Shown: positions 1 through 12,600 of the stretch, one piece after another
Position numbering within the stretch: the stretch's first letter is position 1
Layout of the letters: each line of letters begins with the position of its first letter
Source: Costus lasius
Lineage: Eukaryota; Streptophyta; Magnoliopsida; Zingiberales; Costaceae
Length of the DNA stretch: 64,000 bases
Assembly (NCBI GenBank): GCA_027563935.2
Contig: CM050454.1
Coordinates: 27,401,501 to 27,465,500 of the forward strand
Reading direction: 5' to 3'
Made by a program: the position numbers and the translations under genes
Notes under the pieces: model-generated
What the model saw: only the letters and a program-made list of their open reading frames with translations
The model's database searches: none
What the model was told of the DNA's origin: nothing

Positions 1-2823
1 AATCTAAGGACCGGGGCGGTGGTCATTTTATCCTTTAAGTTCTTGGAAGGCTTTGCTAGCAGCTTTGGTCCAGGAAAATTCACCTTGTTTTAGGCAACTA
101 GTGATAGGTGCCACTATAGAGTTGAAGTTCCTTATGAATCTCCTATAGAAGGTAGCTAGGCCATGGAAACTTCTGACCTCAGTGATGGTCTTAGGTTCAA
201 GCCAATCTTTGATGGCTTGGATTTTGGACGGGTCGGCTTGAAGGCCGTGTTCAGACACTATGAATCCTAAGAAGATCACACTATGCGATAAAAAGGAGCA
301 TTTCTTGAGATTGATGTAGAGTTGCTCTTCCATAAGAAGGTCAAGGGTCTTCCTAAGGTGCTCTAGGTGTTCCTCTTTAGTCTTACTATAGATGAGGATA
401 TCATCAAAGTAGACTACCAGGAATTTTCCAATGAAAGGCTTTAAGACTTGGGTCATAAGTCTCATGAATGTGGAAGGAGCATTAGTCAAGCCAAAAGGCA
501 TGACTAACCATTCATAGAGACCATCCTTGGTCTTGAAAGCGGTCTTCCATTCATCACCTAGCCTTATCCTGACCTGGTGGTATCCACTTCTTAAGTCAAG
601 CTTACTAAACCACTTAGAGCCAACTAACATGTCTAGCATGTCATCAAGTCTAGGAATAGGAAACCTATACTTTACTGTGATTTTGTTTATGGCTCTGCAG
701 TCTATACACATGTGCCAACTGCCATCCTTTTTAGGGGTGAGCAGAGCAGGCACGGCGCAAGGGCTTAGACTTTCTCTGATATGTCCTTTCTCTAATAGGT
801 CATCTACTTGCCTCTTAAGTTCTTGATGCTCGGTGGGGTTCATCCTATAATGGGGTAGATTGGGAAGGGTTGAACCAGGGACAAGATCTATTGCATGCTG
901 GATGTCCCTAAGAGGTGGAAGACCTGTGGGTAGTTCTTCAGGAGTAAGCTCACTATACTGTTCTAAGAGGGCTTCTACTTCAGGGGGTGGTTTGCTCTCT
1001 TCCTCTTGGTTGACTTCCTTCAGGACTAAGGTGTATAAAGGTTGATCAGGTCTATAATCCTTAGGTCTCATGAGCTGAAGGGTTGGTTGTATGGTTTTGG
1101 TCTCTTCTATTTTTCCTTTATTGGTTGAGACTTTAAGCTCTCTAGGCATAGATGGTTTAAGTTTGATCTTTTGACCTGAGTGACTAAAGACATAGGTGTT
1201 AGTCCGACCGTAGTGGACTACATCCATGTCATGTAGCCATGGTCTGCCTAGGAGGACTTGAGCAACATCCATGGTGATGATGTCACACCAAATTTGTCCA
1301 TCATAGGTACCAAACTGTAAAGGCACTAGACTCCTATGGGTTACTGGCACACTGGACTGGTTGACCCAAGAGATGTTATAAGGGGTTGGGTGAGCTTCCA
1401 TCTTAAGCTTAAACTTGGTGACGGCAGAGTGGGAGACAGCGTTGAGACTACTCCCCCCATCTATCACTACTTTGCACATGTTTCCATTGCATTTTGTGTA
1501 AGTATGGAAGATACTAGTTCTTCGCCAATCATCCGTGGGTGAGGGTTTGATCAGTGTACACCTAACAACTCCTAAGGTGCTTTGGGCAGGCTCTTCACTA
1601 CTATCATATTCATTGTCTTCTAGGATTTGGCAGTCAGAATCTGGGTCATTAATATCTTCAAGTCTAGGGGTTTGGTTTTCCTCACCTAGGTATAAGACCC
1701 GTTTGGGACAGTCTTTCATATAGTGTCCATATTGTTGACACCCATGGCATTTGATTCTAGATGCGTCTGGATAACTAGAGGGCTTGGGTTTAGAAGTACT
1801 AGAGCTTTGAGGTTGAGTTGGTTTAGGAGAGCTTTGAGGTTGGGTTGGTCTAGGACTTGGTCTAGAGGCACTAAACTCTTTCCTATAGGCAACCTTAAGT
1901 TCTTGTTCAATCTCCTTGGCTCTAAGATGGGCAACTTCTATAGAGTCTATCTGGTAGTAGGTAAGGCCCTTTCTAATCTCAGATCGGAGACCATTTTTAT
2001 ACCTGCTAAGGGTAAATAGAGGGTTTTCTCCTGGGTTTCCCCTAAGGAGGAATTCCTCAAAGCTAGCAGTGTATTGGTCAACGGTCATTGATCCTTGGGT
2101 TAAACTAGAGGCTTGGTCAAACAACTTACTCTGAAAGTATGAAGGGACATACTTCAGTTTAAGTTGTTGGTGCATTTCTAGCCAAGTTTCTATGGGGGGT
2201 AGGTTGAGCCTTTCTTGGTTGTTCTCTATATTGGTCCAATACAACCTATCATTTCCCTCAAGAAGACACTTTGCAAGTCGGACCTTGCTGTGCTCAGGGA
2301 TCATGCTCCACTCGAAATATTGTTCGAGCTTGGTTGTCCAATCCAAGAAGTCTCGGGGTTCTAAAGAGCCATTGAAGGTTGGGGGATTGAGTTTGATAGC
2401 GCGGTGCACTTCATCCTCCCTAAACCTGGGTTGGGGTGGGGTTTGAATGGGAGGTCCATTCCACATAGTTGGTTGGTGTGCATGGTTAGGATTGGGGTAT
2501 CCATTCCATGTTGGTTGGGGTTGGGTCCCTACATGGTGTGGATTAGGGTATCCATTCCACATAGGTTGGGTGCCTGCACGGGTTGGGGTTTGATGCCCGT
2601 TCCACGCAGGTGGTTGTTGGGTGTCTACATGATGAGGACTAGGGGGTTCACTAGCATGATTAGAAGACCTTTCCCTAAAGTCGTGGAATTCAGTGGTAAG
2701 TTGGTTAAGGCTTCGGGTAAGGGTCCCTATTTGCTCACTTAAGAATTCAAACTTCTCATTCATGGCCGTATGGTCCATGGTAGGATTTTGTTCTTGTTGT
2801 TGTGTTTTAGACCGAGTTTGCAT
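1..2823 (-). pseudogene. E1 gag-pol (gag, zinc knuckle, protease, RT), frameshifted at the window edge
   Basis: An open frame of 931 codons starts at 2823. The first 130 residues are rich in Q, P and N and hold four imperfect repeats built around W-N-G (about residues 70-125). A retrotransposon capsid domain follows (about 145-320), then a C-x2-C-x4-H-x4-C zinc knuckle near residue 360. An aspartic-protease-like segment has V-I-D-G-G-S-S. The reverse transcriptase contains Y-F-D-D-I-L-I-Y-S. The frame stops at TAA 28-30. Skipping one base there restores a typical RT/RNase H connection (K-M-T-T-A-P-V-L-R) to the window edge, so this looks like a one-base insertion rather than a true C-terminus. 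The product would be the Gag-Pol polyprotein of a cytoplasmic virus-like particle. The frame is otherwise clean. Confidence 0.9.
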
Positions 2824-2969
2824 GGGGTTTTTTTAAAAAAATACAGATTTTGAAAATAGAGCAAGTGATAATAAGTACGTAGTCAGATTCTTTCAAACAA
2901 CCTAATTCCAAAGACCGCTTAGAAGTAGAAAATAAGTTTGAGGCTTAAAATTCTAGTCTAAGAGCCTAT
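2824..2969 (-). other. E1 leader segment between E2 and gag
   Basis: This is the untranslated leader upstream of E1 gag. No gene is visible. Its right end, CCTAT at 2965-2969, is one copy of the E2 target duplication. The other copy at 23663-23667 directly abuts the E1 primer site, so E2 landed within a few bases of that site. Confidence 0.75.
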
Positions 2970-3859
2970 TGTAACGCCCCCTCAGAAATAACCCCAAACA
3001 CAGACAGAATCAGCGGAAGATAGGGAACGTCACACACAATCAACAAGACAGATGCTAGGGAATAATAGCTTACAAAAAAACCGATACGAAAAATTTCGGC
3101 AGCATGTCCCCAGAAAAACTAAGGAAAATTCCTGTACATATTCCATAATACTACCAATTGGGTCAACATGCTGACCACAAACAGAAACACACCATTTCTA
3201 AATCAACATGCTCAATCCTTATCACAAAATCAAATTAATAAACCACGATAATCAATAATTCTAGATAAAACAGAATTCACCGAAAACAGGCTTAAGCCCT
3301 CGGTTTAACAGTCGTACCAAAACCAAATGCCAACCCGACAACAATATCACAGTAATCGAGAAAGAAACAGCCACATCCGGCCAACATGTCCATGAACCAA
3401 AAATCATAAAACCTTGGCCACATCCGGCCCTCAAAATAGCATAGGCTCGCAGGCCCCAAAATATCAAGTCAGTAAACTAACATCCGCTCAGGCTGTAGGC
3501 TCCTGCCCTGTATTTGAAAATATTGGTGGGATGAGCTACACGGCTCAGTGAGTAGATAGTCTCATTCGACCATCCACGCATATACAATCAAAAATAGATG
3601 CAGATATCTTTTCAAAACTTTAACGGAAGATATCAAGTATGATACACAATAAAACCGAAATCATAAATCACAATCATTATCAGAAAACAATACGCCCACA
3701 ATCCCGGGCAACAAGATCACAAATTGGCCTATCCGGCTAAACAGACTACGACTCACACAACTATTGTCTAGTGATTACAGAATTGACCCCGTGGGTCCAA
3801 CCCGGCCCTCGTCAAGGCACTGAGAGTAACCTGCAGCAACGAATATCGGTGAGGTGTAG

Positions 3860-4007
3860 ATTCAAGAGGTGGCCCCCGCCAAGTCACGACGTGGCACTTT
3901 GCTCTACGACACTCAACCACCCCCTTACCAGGAACACAAACAGAACAGAACGGGAGGTGAATGAATTCAAGAGGTGGCCCCCGTCTGACCAAGACGTGGC
4001 ACTTTGC
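3860..4007 (+). repeat. Duplicated GGTGGCCCCCG...GACGTGGCACT motif in E2 LTR
   Basis: Two imperfect copies lie at 3860-3902 and 3964-4007. Each has TTCAAGAGGTGGCCCCCG followed by a spacer and GACGTGGCACTTTGC. The equivalent place in the other E2 LTR (21909-22056) has the same pair. The E3 LTR, of another family, carries a related tandem pair. GACGTGGC has an ACGT core of the plant G-box/ABRE kind; regulatory function is inferred only. Confidence 0.7.
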
Positions 4008-5419
4008 TTCAAACACCCAACTCTCAAAAGGTTTATCACTTGGACAAAATACCCTTAACACAAACCGGAAACCTGAACCTCTAACCTGGTCACTAGACTC
4101 TAGAACAGTCTCTCCATTACCGGAAACATATCAGAATAGGATGGGTGGATTCTCCAACCCCAAATCAGAATGACTGTTCACTGAGTGCTCTAGTTAACCC
4201 TTAGGTTCAGTCCACACAAGTCTAGGACTCTTATCCTCAATCATACAACACGAACATTATCTTAGACATCACATCAATCGAGTTCAGGAAAGGTCCTTAG
4301 ATTTCATGCAAGTATGGTTTAACCTTTTCTAAGTTATCATCAAAGGTTATCAATCAATATTTCATGTCATTACTTTCTACATACACCATTCAACTAAAAA
4401 TACATATTAATGTAGAAAATACACCAAATTTCATCCACAGATAACATACATACAGAATATTACAGATTCATAGTTTTCTCCTAGTTCTTATAACAAAAGA
4501 CAGAAATGCCCCTAGTTCAAAGTTTAAGTCATGCAGGAAAAGTTATCCAAAAATTTCGTAAAAATAGTCATTACGTCCCTCATGATCCCTAGATTCGTAA
4601 TTTCAAGTTTTGCCCCAATTTAACTAGAAAATTTATCGAATTACCCCTCGGTCAATGTCAGTCAACAGAAATTTTTATTTCCAAAAATTCCCAAAAAAAA
4701 ACTATAGAATCCTCATATACCCAATATCATGAAAATCAGGTGTGCCCCAATTTTTACCCATACGTTTAGGCGTAATTTCAGGATGAAGGGGCGAAATTCT
4801 CATTCAAGCCCTAATCTTCATGCAATTGAAAAATCCAAAGTTACATACATGTTCAATCAAGGTCTAATTGATGATTAGAAGTCTAAAAAATGAAAAGCCC
4901 TAATTTTCATGCAACTAGGGTTTCAAAATTTTTGGGGGAAAGCAAGAAAACGTGTACAATTTTGCAAGCATGAGTTCATATCATATTTCTAGACATTAAT
5001 CCTCTCTAAATCATGCAACACCTTCAATATGCGTGAACTAGGTGGAGAGAAAATCCACTCACCTTCAATTTTGTTTCTTCCAAGCCAACACCCTCACGCC
5101 TCCCCTCACACCACTCATGTCGCCGGAGCACCCAAGGACCGCCGGAATTCGCCTCCACCACCAATCGCCGCCGGCCACAAGAAGAGGAGAAGGAGAAGAA
5201 GAAGCCGCCACCTTCACCACCACTCGCCCAAGGGAGAAAATCGTGAGCAAAGAGGGAATTGAGGGAAAAACGTGAGTAAACCCTCACACTTTCGTTTTCT
5301 ACCTCCAAAGAATCCAAACCCAATAGCAAACATAAGTGGAAGATCCAATAACCCTTTAGTATAAGTTAATCTCCACCTCACCCTTATCAAGAGCTCTTAC
5401 CCTTTTCTAATAGAAAGAC

Positions 5420-5491
5420 ACCACTAGCCTAGTGGTACACAGTACACATTCTACGCCTTAAGTCGCAGGTTCGAATCCTCTCCGCGACACA
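5420..5491 (+). other. tRNA-like segment with A-box and B-box in E2 3' LTR (antisense to E2)
   Basis: TAGCCTAGTGG at 5425-5435 fits the polymerase III A-box consensus and GGTTCGAATCC at 5468-5478 fits the B-box. Their spacing is about that of a tRNA. GTCGC and GCGAC around the B-box can pair. There is no complete cloverleaf or acceptor stem, so this is a relic or mimic and not a working tRNA gene. The copy in the other LTR (23469-23540) has a B-box mutated from CGA to CAA. Confidence 0.55.
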
Positions 5492-5613
5492 TATTTTTAC
5501 ATAGCAGGAAAATACACAAATCGATACATTATCTCATTGAAAAACTTCTACAAAAATGCTAAATAATCAAAACTTTATTTTTCTTACCTGCTGATAAATT
5601 TCCGGATCTTACA

Positions 5614-5629
5614 TTCCTCCCCCCTTAAA
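5614..5629 (-). other. E2 polypurine tract
   Basis: Read on the minus strand, a purine run TTAAGGGGGGAGGAA directly precedes the 3' LTR. This is the expected plus-strand priming site. The gag-pol stop at 5643 lies just upstream. Confidence 0.85.
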
Positions 5630-5642
5630 AAGCTTTAGTCCT

Positions 5643-6732
5643 CTAAAGCTCATCACCCAAATCATCGAACAGCTGAGGGAACTCTCTTCTCATATCTGAC
5701 TCTGTCTCCCAAGTAGCTTCTTCGACTGACTGGTTTCCCCAGATAACTTTTACAAGCGGTATTATCTTGTTCCTTAGGACTTTGTCTTTCCTATCCACAA
5801 TCCTCAGTGGTCTCTCTACAAAAGTCAGATCACTCTGGATCTGCAGGGGAGCAGAATCAAGCACATGTGATGGATCTGCACAGTATTTCCTCAAAACTGA
5901 CACATGAAATACGTTATGAAGATGCTCCAGAGATGGTGGCAGAGCCAATCTGTAAGCTACAGGACCAACCCTCTCTACAATATCGTAAGGTCCAACAAAC
6001 CTCAGGCTCAGCTTTCCTTTCTTGCCAAACCGCATGACACCCTTGGTTGGTGAAACCTTCAGAAACACATGATCCCCCACCATAAACTCTAAGGGACGAC
6101 GGCGATCATCAGCATAACTCTTCTGCCTGTCCCGAGCAACCTTCAGTTTTTCCTGGATAACTCTGACTCTATCTGTAGCCTCCTGTACAGCCTCTGATCT
6201 CAAAATCATCCGGTCCCCCGATTCCTCCCAACTCAGAGGTGACCTGCACTTCCTGCCATACAGAGCCTCGTACGGAGCCATCTGAATACTGGAGTGAAAG
6301 CTGTTATTATAGGTGAACTCTATCAGGGATAAATCACAGTCCCACTCAGAACTCCAATCTACAACATAAGCCCTCAACAAATCCTCCAAAGTCTGTATAG
6401 TACGCTCTGTCTGACCATCTGACTGCGGATGGTAGGCGGTACTAAAACTCAACTTAGTGCCAAGACCCTCATGTAAACTCTTCCAAAATCTGGAAAGGAA
6501 TCTGGAATCGCGATCTGATACAATATCCACAGGCACTCCGTGTAATCTGACGATCTCATCGATATACAGCTTAGCCAGCCGATCGAGTGGATAAGTCATC
6601 CGAATAGGCAAAAAGTGTGCAGCCTTCGTGAGCCTGTCTACGATGACCCAAACCGCATCATGCCCTCTCCTAGTCCGAGGCAACCCACAAACAAAATCCA
6701 TACTAATGCACTCCCACTTCCACTGCGGAATA
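5643..6732 (-). pseudogene. E2 pol, 3' part: integrase core and chromodomain-like C-terminus
   Basis: This part resumes E2 pol on the far side of E3. The frame is continuous with 17320-20860 once E3 and one GAATA copy are removed. It reads from the P-Q-W-K-W-E-C segment into the integrase core ([16 protein letters not shown], then [12 protein letters not shown], which supply the acidic catalytic positions). A C-terminal domain with [12 protein letters not shown] and L-V-K-V-I-W-G-N follows, typical of Tekay/Del elements. The stop is at 5643-5645. No stop codon interrupts this part, but the insertion of E3 separates it from its start. Confidence 0.92.
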
Positions 6733-7786
6733 TGTAACATCCCTCAGAATCACACCCCACACGCATACAAGTAAAAATACGGGGTTTTAAAAATTTTTAC
6801 TCTTCCATTAAAACATAAGAAGAAAGCGGCATCGAAGGACATTACTACGGAACTGAAAACCGCACTGAACTGAGTAGGATCGATTTACTAGGAAATAGAA
6901 ATCCGGAAATCCAGAAAAATCCGGCAGCAAGTATACTAAATTACTGCTGCACAGACCCATATATCCTGGAACAAAACAAATGTCCATAGTACACATATGT
7001 GGAGAACACAATTGTCAGAAATATTGCAGAAACAGATTATTCAGATACCCAATACAACAAAAATTCGGTCACACAGCTCAAAGTATTCCGACTACAATAA
7101 ATCTCAAATCGGACTTTTCAGAATAATAACAATTTCAATTCTCATGAATCCAAAACTCGTATCCAACAATTAAAACGAGACAACTATAACATAATATAAT
7201 ATCCAGAAAACAGGCATAAGCCCTCAGGAGATAAAATGTGTCATATATAAAACATAGCATCATAACAAATTTAGTAGCTGTAGCAATCACTGTCCTGATG
7301 TCTCACCTGAAAATATTTAAACAACGGGGGTGAGCTAAAAAGCTCAGTGAGTAAAAGACACTAAAAGCCATCCATAGTACACATCAAAAATATCATGCTT
7401 AACAGATAAGATACTTAACATGAACACTCATGTCAAAACAAAACATAATCAAATACAGATACTTATAACAATAAGCATCAAGCATGAAGTAGGATATAAG
7501 TATACCAACCCATTCCAACTAATCACACCGCCCAACACATCTATAATACAGATCGGAACAGAACTACAGAAAATCAGAGCTGACAGACAGAACAGATCGA
7601 AACAGAACTACAGAAATCAGAGCTGACAGACAGAAAATCAGAATTTTCAGAATCCAAACGGATAGTCTACATCGGAAACAGAAAGGCCACAGAAGGCCTG
7701 AAGACCACAGAAGGTCTGATGACCACAGAAGGTCTGACCCCACCTCTGCCGAGGACGAGACATGCATGCATATCAGAAACAGAATA

Positions 7787-7916
7787 GTAGAGGAGGTATC
7801 AGTGGGTGGCCCCCGTCTTGTCAGGACGTGGCACTCTGGCCTCCAATACTGGTAGAGGAGGTATTAGTGGGTGGCCCCCGTCTTGTCAGGACGTGGCACT
7901 CTGGCCTCCAATACCC
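7787..7916 (+). repeat. 65-base tandem pair in E3 3' LTR
   Basis: Two nearly identical 65-base units (7787-7851 and 7852-7916) each contain GTGGGTGGCCCCCGTC and GGACGTGGCACTCTGGCC. The same pair recurs in the other E3 LTR at 15455-15584. The core is shared with the E2 LTR motif at 3860-4007. Confidence 0.9.
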
Positions 7917-9489
7917 AGAACAGAACAGAAATAGTGGAGGGAGAACGGAAGGTGAGACCAGCTCACATCTACCCTTCACTAGTGTCTCAAGGGTCGTAGT
8001 AGACTATCAGCACCATTACAGCGCCACAAAAGGAGGGTAAGGACACGGAAGAGTGCTACACTAGGGCATAATTTTTACAGAACAGATCATGCTGAAACGG
8101 AGGAGTAGGACTAACCACCACTCAATTCTCACATCATGCCCAAAGTGTCTCACAAACCAGAAAATGACACACCCTAATATCCAGTCCTTAACAAAATTAC
8201 AATTTGCAGAAAATCAAAGCTGAACACACTTCATAATTTTTGCCATCAACCAGAAGTAATATATGAGTGAATTCCTTGAATTCCTTAGATTTCATGCAAC
8301 TATCCTTAATTCATGTCAAACCATTCTATGTTCTCACAAAGGTTATAACACATTCAAAGTTTTAGAAAATTCACAACATATATATACAGAATAGAAATTT
8401 TTCACATAACAAACAATTAAACAGATGTTTCAGAAAAATAGATTAATATATCATACTTGCAACAGATGTTTCAGACCGAGTAAGTAGCCTAAATTGGGCA
8501 ATATGATATTCACAATAAAGATGTTTGAATCTACTTTCCAATAGAACTGAATCCGTCGGATTTGGAGTTATAACCGGGGAGATATGGGTGTTCGAACATA
8601 GAAAGTTCGGGATTTCAGAATTCTAGAAAACAGATTCGTATATCAGAATTGCGACACAAATTTCAGATCCAATAACTAACAGAAAATAGGCGACATGGTA
8701 GTCAAATTGAACCCCTTCGAGTCTACTTTCTAATAAAACTGATTTGACAAGATTTCGAGCTATACCTAGGGAGATATGATGGTTCGAACACATAAAGGTC
8801 GAAATCCAGATTTCCAGAAAACTGATTTTGTACAGCTAGATTGCAATACTGATTGAAATACGAATACAGTTCGGATATGGTCGATATCATATTCAAATTA
8901 AAGCCGAATGTATCTAGTTTCATACAAAATTTATTTCGTGCAATTTGGATCTATAGGCCATGAGATATTGGGGTTATAGTACACAAAGGTCAAATTAGAG
9001 AATGCAGATTTCAGCAGAACAGGATTTTAAAACCCTAAAAATATTTGAATTCGACCCCATACGGATAATCATTGCAAATAACGAATTTTAATTGAATGAT
9101 AATCTACAATTTAGCGGATTAGACTCCTTAGGATCGAATTACTCACAGAAAAATCGTCCACAGAGAAAAACGCCAAGACAGAGGATCACCAGGAAATTCG
9201 TCCACCACCAGTCTGCCACCACCAGCGTCAGAAATCTCAGGAGGCGCCAAGCACAGTAAGGGGCGACAACCAAAGGCGGCTAGGGTAAGAAAACACAAAA
9301 GTCGCGAGGGAGAGGAGCCCTCACGCAATTCCTCTTTTTCTCCCACCCCAAACGGATCCAAGATCCAATAACCCAGTTAACTTAAGTGAAAAATCGGTTT
9401 TATGGGCTTACCTGGGCTTAACCACCCTGCGCCACTCCAATAATATCAGAAATATGCGCCACCATGGTGGAAGGAATTCCAGGAGCAAA

Positions 9490-9525
9490 GAATCAAGGTT
9501 GAGGGTTCGAATCCCCAACCAAAAT
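9490..9525 (+). other. T-arm-like B-box in E3 LTR (antisense to E3)
   Basis: GGTTCGAATCC at 9504-9514 fits the polymerase III B-box. GGTTG and CAACC flank it and can pair as a T-arm-like hairpin. A convincing A-box is missing. The second copy is at 17172-17182. Confidence 0.45.
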
Positions 9526-9651
9526 AATTATTTTTGCCCTGTAGGAAAAATTCCTACACTTAGGCAAAAATCCCAAAATTTTAACAGATAAAAATACAGA
9601 AACAGAATTTCTAACCTTAAATCATAATTCAGAAAAATCGAGGGCGTTACA

Positions 9652-9668
9652 TTCTCCCCCCCCTTATA
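9652..9668 (-). other. E3 polypurine tract
   Basis: On the minus strand, a tract TATAAGGGGGGGGGAGAA directly precedes the 3' LTR of E3 and follows the gag-pol stop (9682) by a few bases. Confidence 0.85.
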
Positions 9669-9681
9669 GAGCTTTAGTCCT

Positions 9682-12600
9682 CTAAAGCTGACCAAGCCCG
9701 TCACTGAACAGGTGAGGATGCTCCTTTCTCATATCTGCTTCAACCTCCCAAGAGGCTTCTTCAACAGACTGATTTCCCCAGATGACTTTCACAAGTGGAA
9801 TAACCTTATTTCTCAGCACTTTCTCTTTTCTATCTTCAATTCTGAGAGGTTTCACCACAAAAGTCATATTCTCTTCAAGCTGAAGAGGTTCCAACTCTAG
9901 AACATGAGAAGGATCAGAACAATATTTTCTGAGTGCAGAAACATGGAACACATTATGGAGGTGTTCCAGTGATGGGGGCAGAGCAAGTCGGTATGCCACA
10001 GGTCCAACCCTCTCAATGATATCAAAGGGACCAATGTACCTGAGACTCAATTTTCCCCTCTTCCCAAATCTCATCACCCCTTTCATAGGTGAGACCTTTA
10101 GGAAAACATGCTCTCCCACCAAAAACTCAAGAGGACGCCGCCTCACAACAGCATAACTCTTCTGCCTATCCTGAGCAATCTTCATCTTTCTCTGAATTTC
10201 TCTGATCTTCTCAGTGGCTTCCTGAACAGCATCAGACCTTAGCACTGTTCTGTCCCCAGTTTCCTCCCAGCATATAGGTGTTCTGCATTTCCTCCCATAT
10301 AGGGCCTCATACGGAGCCATCTGTATGCTAGAGTGAAAGCTATTGTTGTAGGTGAACTCTATCAGTGATAAGTCCAGATCCCACTCAACAGACCAGTCAA
10401 CCACATAAGATCTCAGAAGATCCTCAAGTGTCTGAATAGTTCTCTCTGTCTGACCATCAGATTGAGGATGATATGCAGTGCTGAAACTCAGATTAGTTCC
10501 CAAATCTTCCTGTAATTTCTTCCAAAACCTGGACAGAAATCGAGGATCACGGTCAGAGACAATGTCCAAGGGAACTCCATGCAATCTGACAATCTCATCG
10601 ATGTACAGTTTTGCTAACCGATCCAAACTGTAAGTCATTTTGATCGGTAAGAAGTGAGCTGACTTCGTGAGTCTGTCCACAATCACCCATACAGCATCAT
10701 GATTCCTTCTGGTATTGGGCAGTCCACACACAAAGTCCATACTGATATGCTCCCACTTCCACTGAGGAATAGGGAGAGACTGCATCAAACCGCCCGGCCT
10801 CTGATGCTCAGCCTTCACGGTTTGGCAAGTCAAACATCTGGACACAAACAAATGCACATCCTTCTTCATACCATGCCACCAGAAAGTCTTTTTCAGATCC
10901 TGATACATCTTGGTACTACCAGGATGAACGGTATACTTAGTGCAATGGCTTTCCTTAAGAATTTCATTTCTCAACTCAGGGTCCTCAGGGACACAGACCC
11001 TTCCACGGAATCTGAGGAGACCATCATCCGACATACTGAAATTATCAACCCAGCCTTGCTCAGACCTCTCTTTCCACCGTAAAATATCCGGATCTGACTG
11101 CTGCCCTGATCTCAGTCTCTGCAGTAACTCTGACTGAACCCTGAGAGAAGCTAGAAGACCGCCTCTCTCACCCGGAGTCACACTCAGATGCATGTCACTG
11201 AACTCCTGCAATAGTCGCCACTCCTGGACTCGCAGTGCAGCTATCTGAGTCACAGGATACCGACTAAGAGCATCAGCCACCACATTGGCTTTACCAGACT
11301 GATATTGGATGGTGAAGTCATAATCCTTTATCAATTCAAGCCATCGCCTCTGTCTCATATTCAGCTCTTTCTGAGTGAAGATATACTTCAAGCTCTGGTG
11401 ATCTGTAAACAATTCAAATGTCTGTCCAAACAGATAGTGCCTCCAGATCTTCAAGGCAAAAACTACAGCTGCCAACTCCAGATCATGAGTGGGGTAGTTT
11501 ACCTCATAGTCTTTGAGTTGCCTTGAAGTATAAGCAACTACCTTTCCTTGTTGCATCAGTACAGCACCCAGACCCTTACCAGAGGCATCAGTGTATACAG
11601 TGAACTTCTCTCCATCACAGGGAATGATGAGGATAGGAGCACTGGTCAGTCTCCTTTTCAGTTCTTGAAAACTAAACTCACAATCATCAGACCACTCAAA
11701 CTTCAAATTCTTTCTAGTTAGCTTAGTCAGAGGACCAGCCAGCTTGGAAAAACCCTCCACAAAGCGGCGGTAGTATCCAGCTAAGCCCAGAAAACTTCTG
11801 ACCTCAGTCGCTGTAGTTGGTCTTCCCCAGTGAAGAATGGCCTCCACCTTCACTGGATCCACAGACACACCCTGGCCAGAAATAATGTGCCCCAGAAAGC
11901 CAATCTGATATAGCCAGAACTCACATTTGCTGGCCTTAGCATACAGCTGCTTCAGCCGCAGAATCTCCAGCACCTTGCGCAAATCCTGAGAGTGATCTTG
12001 CGCATTCTTGGAGTAGATCAGAATATCATCAATGAAGACGACCACACATTTATCCAGAAGCTCATGAAATATCCTGTTCATCAGATCCATAAACACCGCA
12101 GGGGCATTTGTCAGTCCAAAGGGCATAACAAGGAACTCATAGTGCCCATACCTGGTCCTGAATGCAGTTTTAGGTACATCCTCCTCCTGAACTCTCAACT
12201 GATGATAGCCAGACCTCAGATCAATTTTAGAGAATACAGTAGCACCCTGCAACTGATCAAAGAGATCATCAATACGGGGTAATGGGTACTTATTCCTAAC
12301 AGTCACTTGATTGAGTTGACGGTAATCGATGCACATGCGCAAAGTACCATCCTTCTTCTTCACAAATAACACAGGTGCTCCCCATGGAGAAACACTGGGT
12401 CGAATATACCCCTTCTCTAATAGTTCTTCCAGTTGCTTCTTCAGCTCTGTCAGTTCTGAAGTTGCCATCCTGTAAGGAGCTTTAGATATCGGTGCCGTGC
12501 CTGGCAACAACTCGATACCAAACTCAACTTCTCTGCTGGGTGGTAACCCAGATAATTCATCAGAGAAGACGTCAGTAAACTCTCTTACCACAGGAATTCT

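Larger units (their letters stand above)
2970..5613 (-). repeat. E2 3' LTR
   Basis: This LTR is 2644 bases long, with TGTAA and TTACA ends on the plus strand. It contains two copies, 104 bases apart, of a motif with GGTGGCCCCCG and GACGTGGCACTTTGC (3860-3902 and 3964-4007), and a tRNA-like segment (5420-5491). Short ORFs inside it (for example around 5024-5329) overlap one another in several frames and match nothing, so I treat them as chance. Confidence 0.95.
6733..9651 (-). repeat. E3 3' LTR
   Basis: This LTR is 2919 bases long. It contains a direct repeat of about 38 bases around GAGCTGACAGACAGA (7555-7632), three copies of an 18-base unit near GACCACAGAAGGTCTGA (7688-7738), a 65-base tandem pair (7787-7916) and a T-arm-like B-box (9504-9514). 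No gene is seen. The small ORFs overlap repeats and are not supported. Confidence 0.95.

Noticed and set aside
5024..5329. Overlapping small ORFs on both strands in the E2 LTR (also 23073-23378)
   Set aside because: Several frames are open at once because the segment is purine-rich; it is repeated in both LTRs and has no known domain.
5420..5491. Functional tRNA gene
   Set aside because: A- and B-boxes are present, but no acceptor stem or full cloverleaf can be drawn.
7685..7916. CRISPR-like array
   Set aside because: The repeats are adjacent tandem copies without unique spacers, inside a plant LTR.
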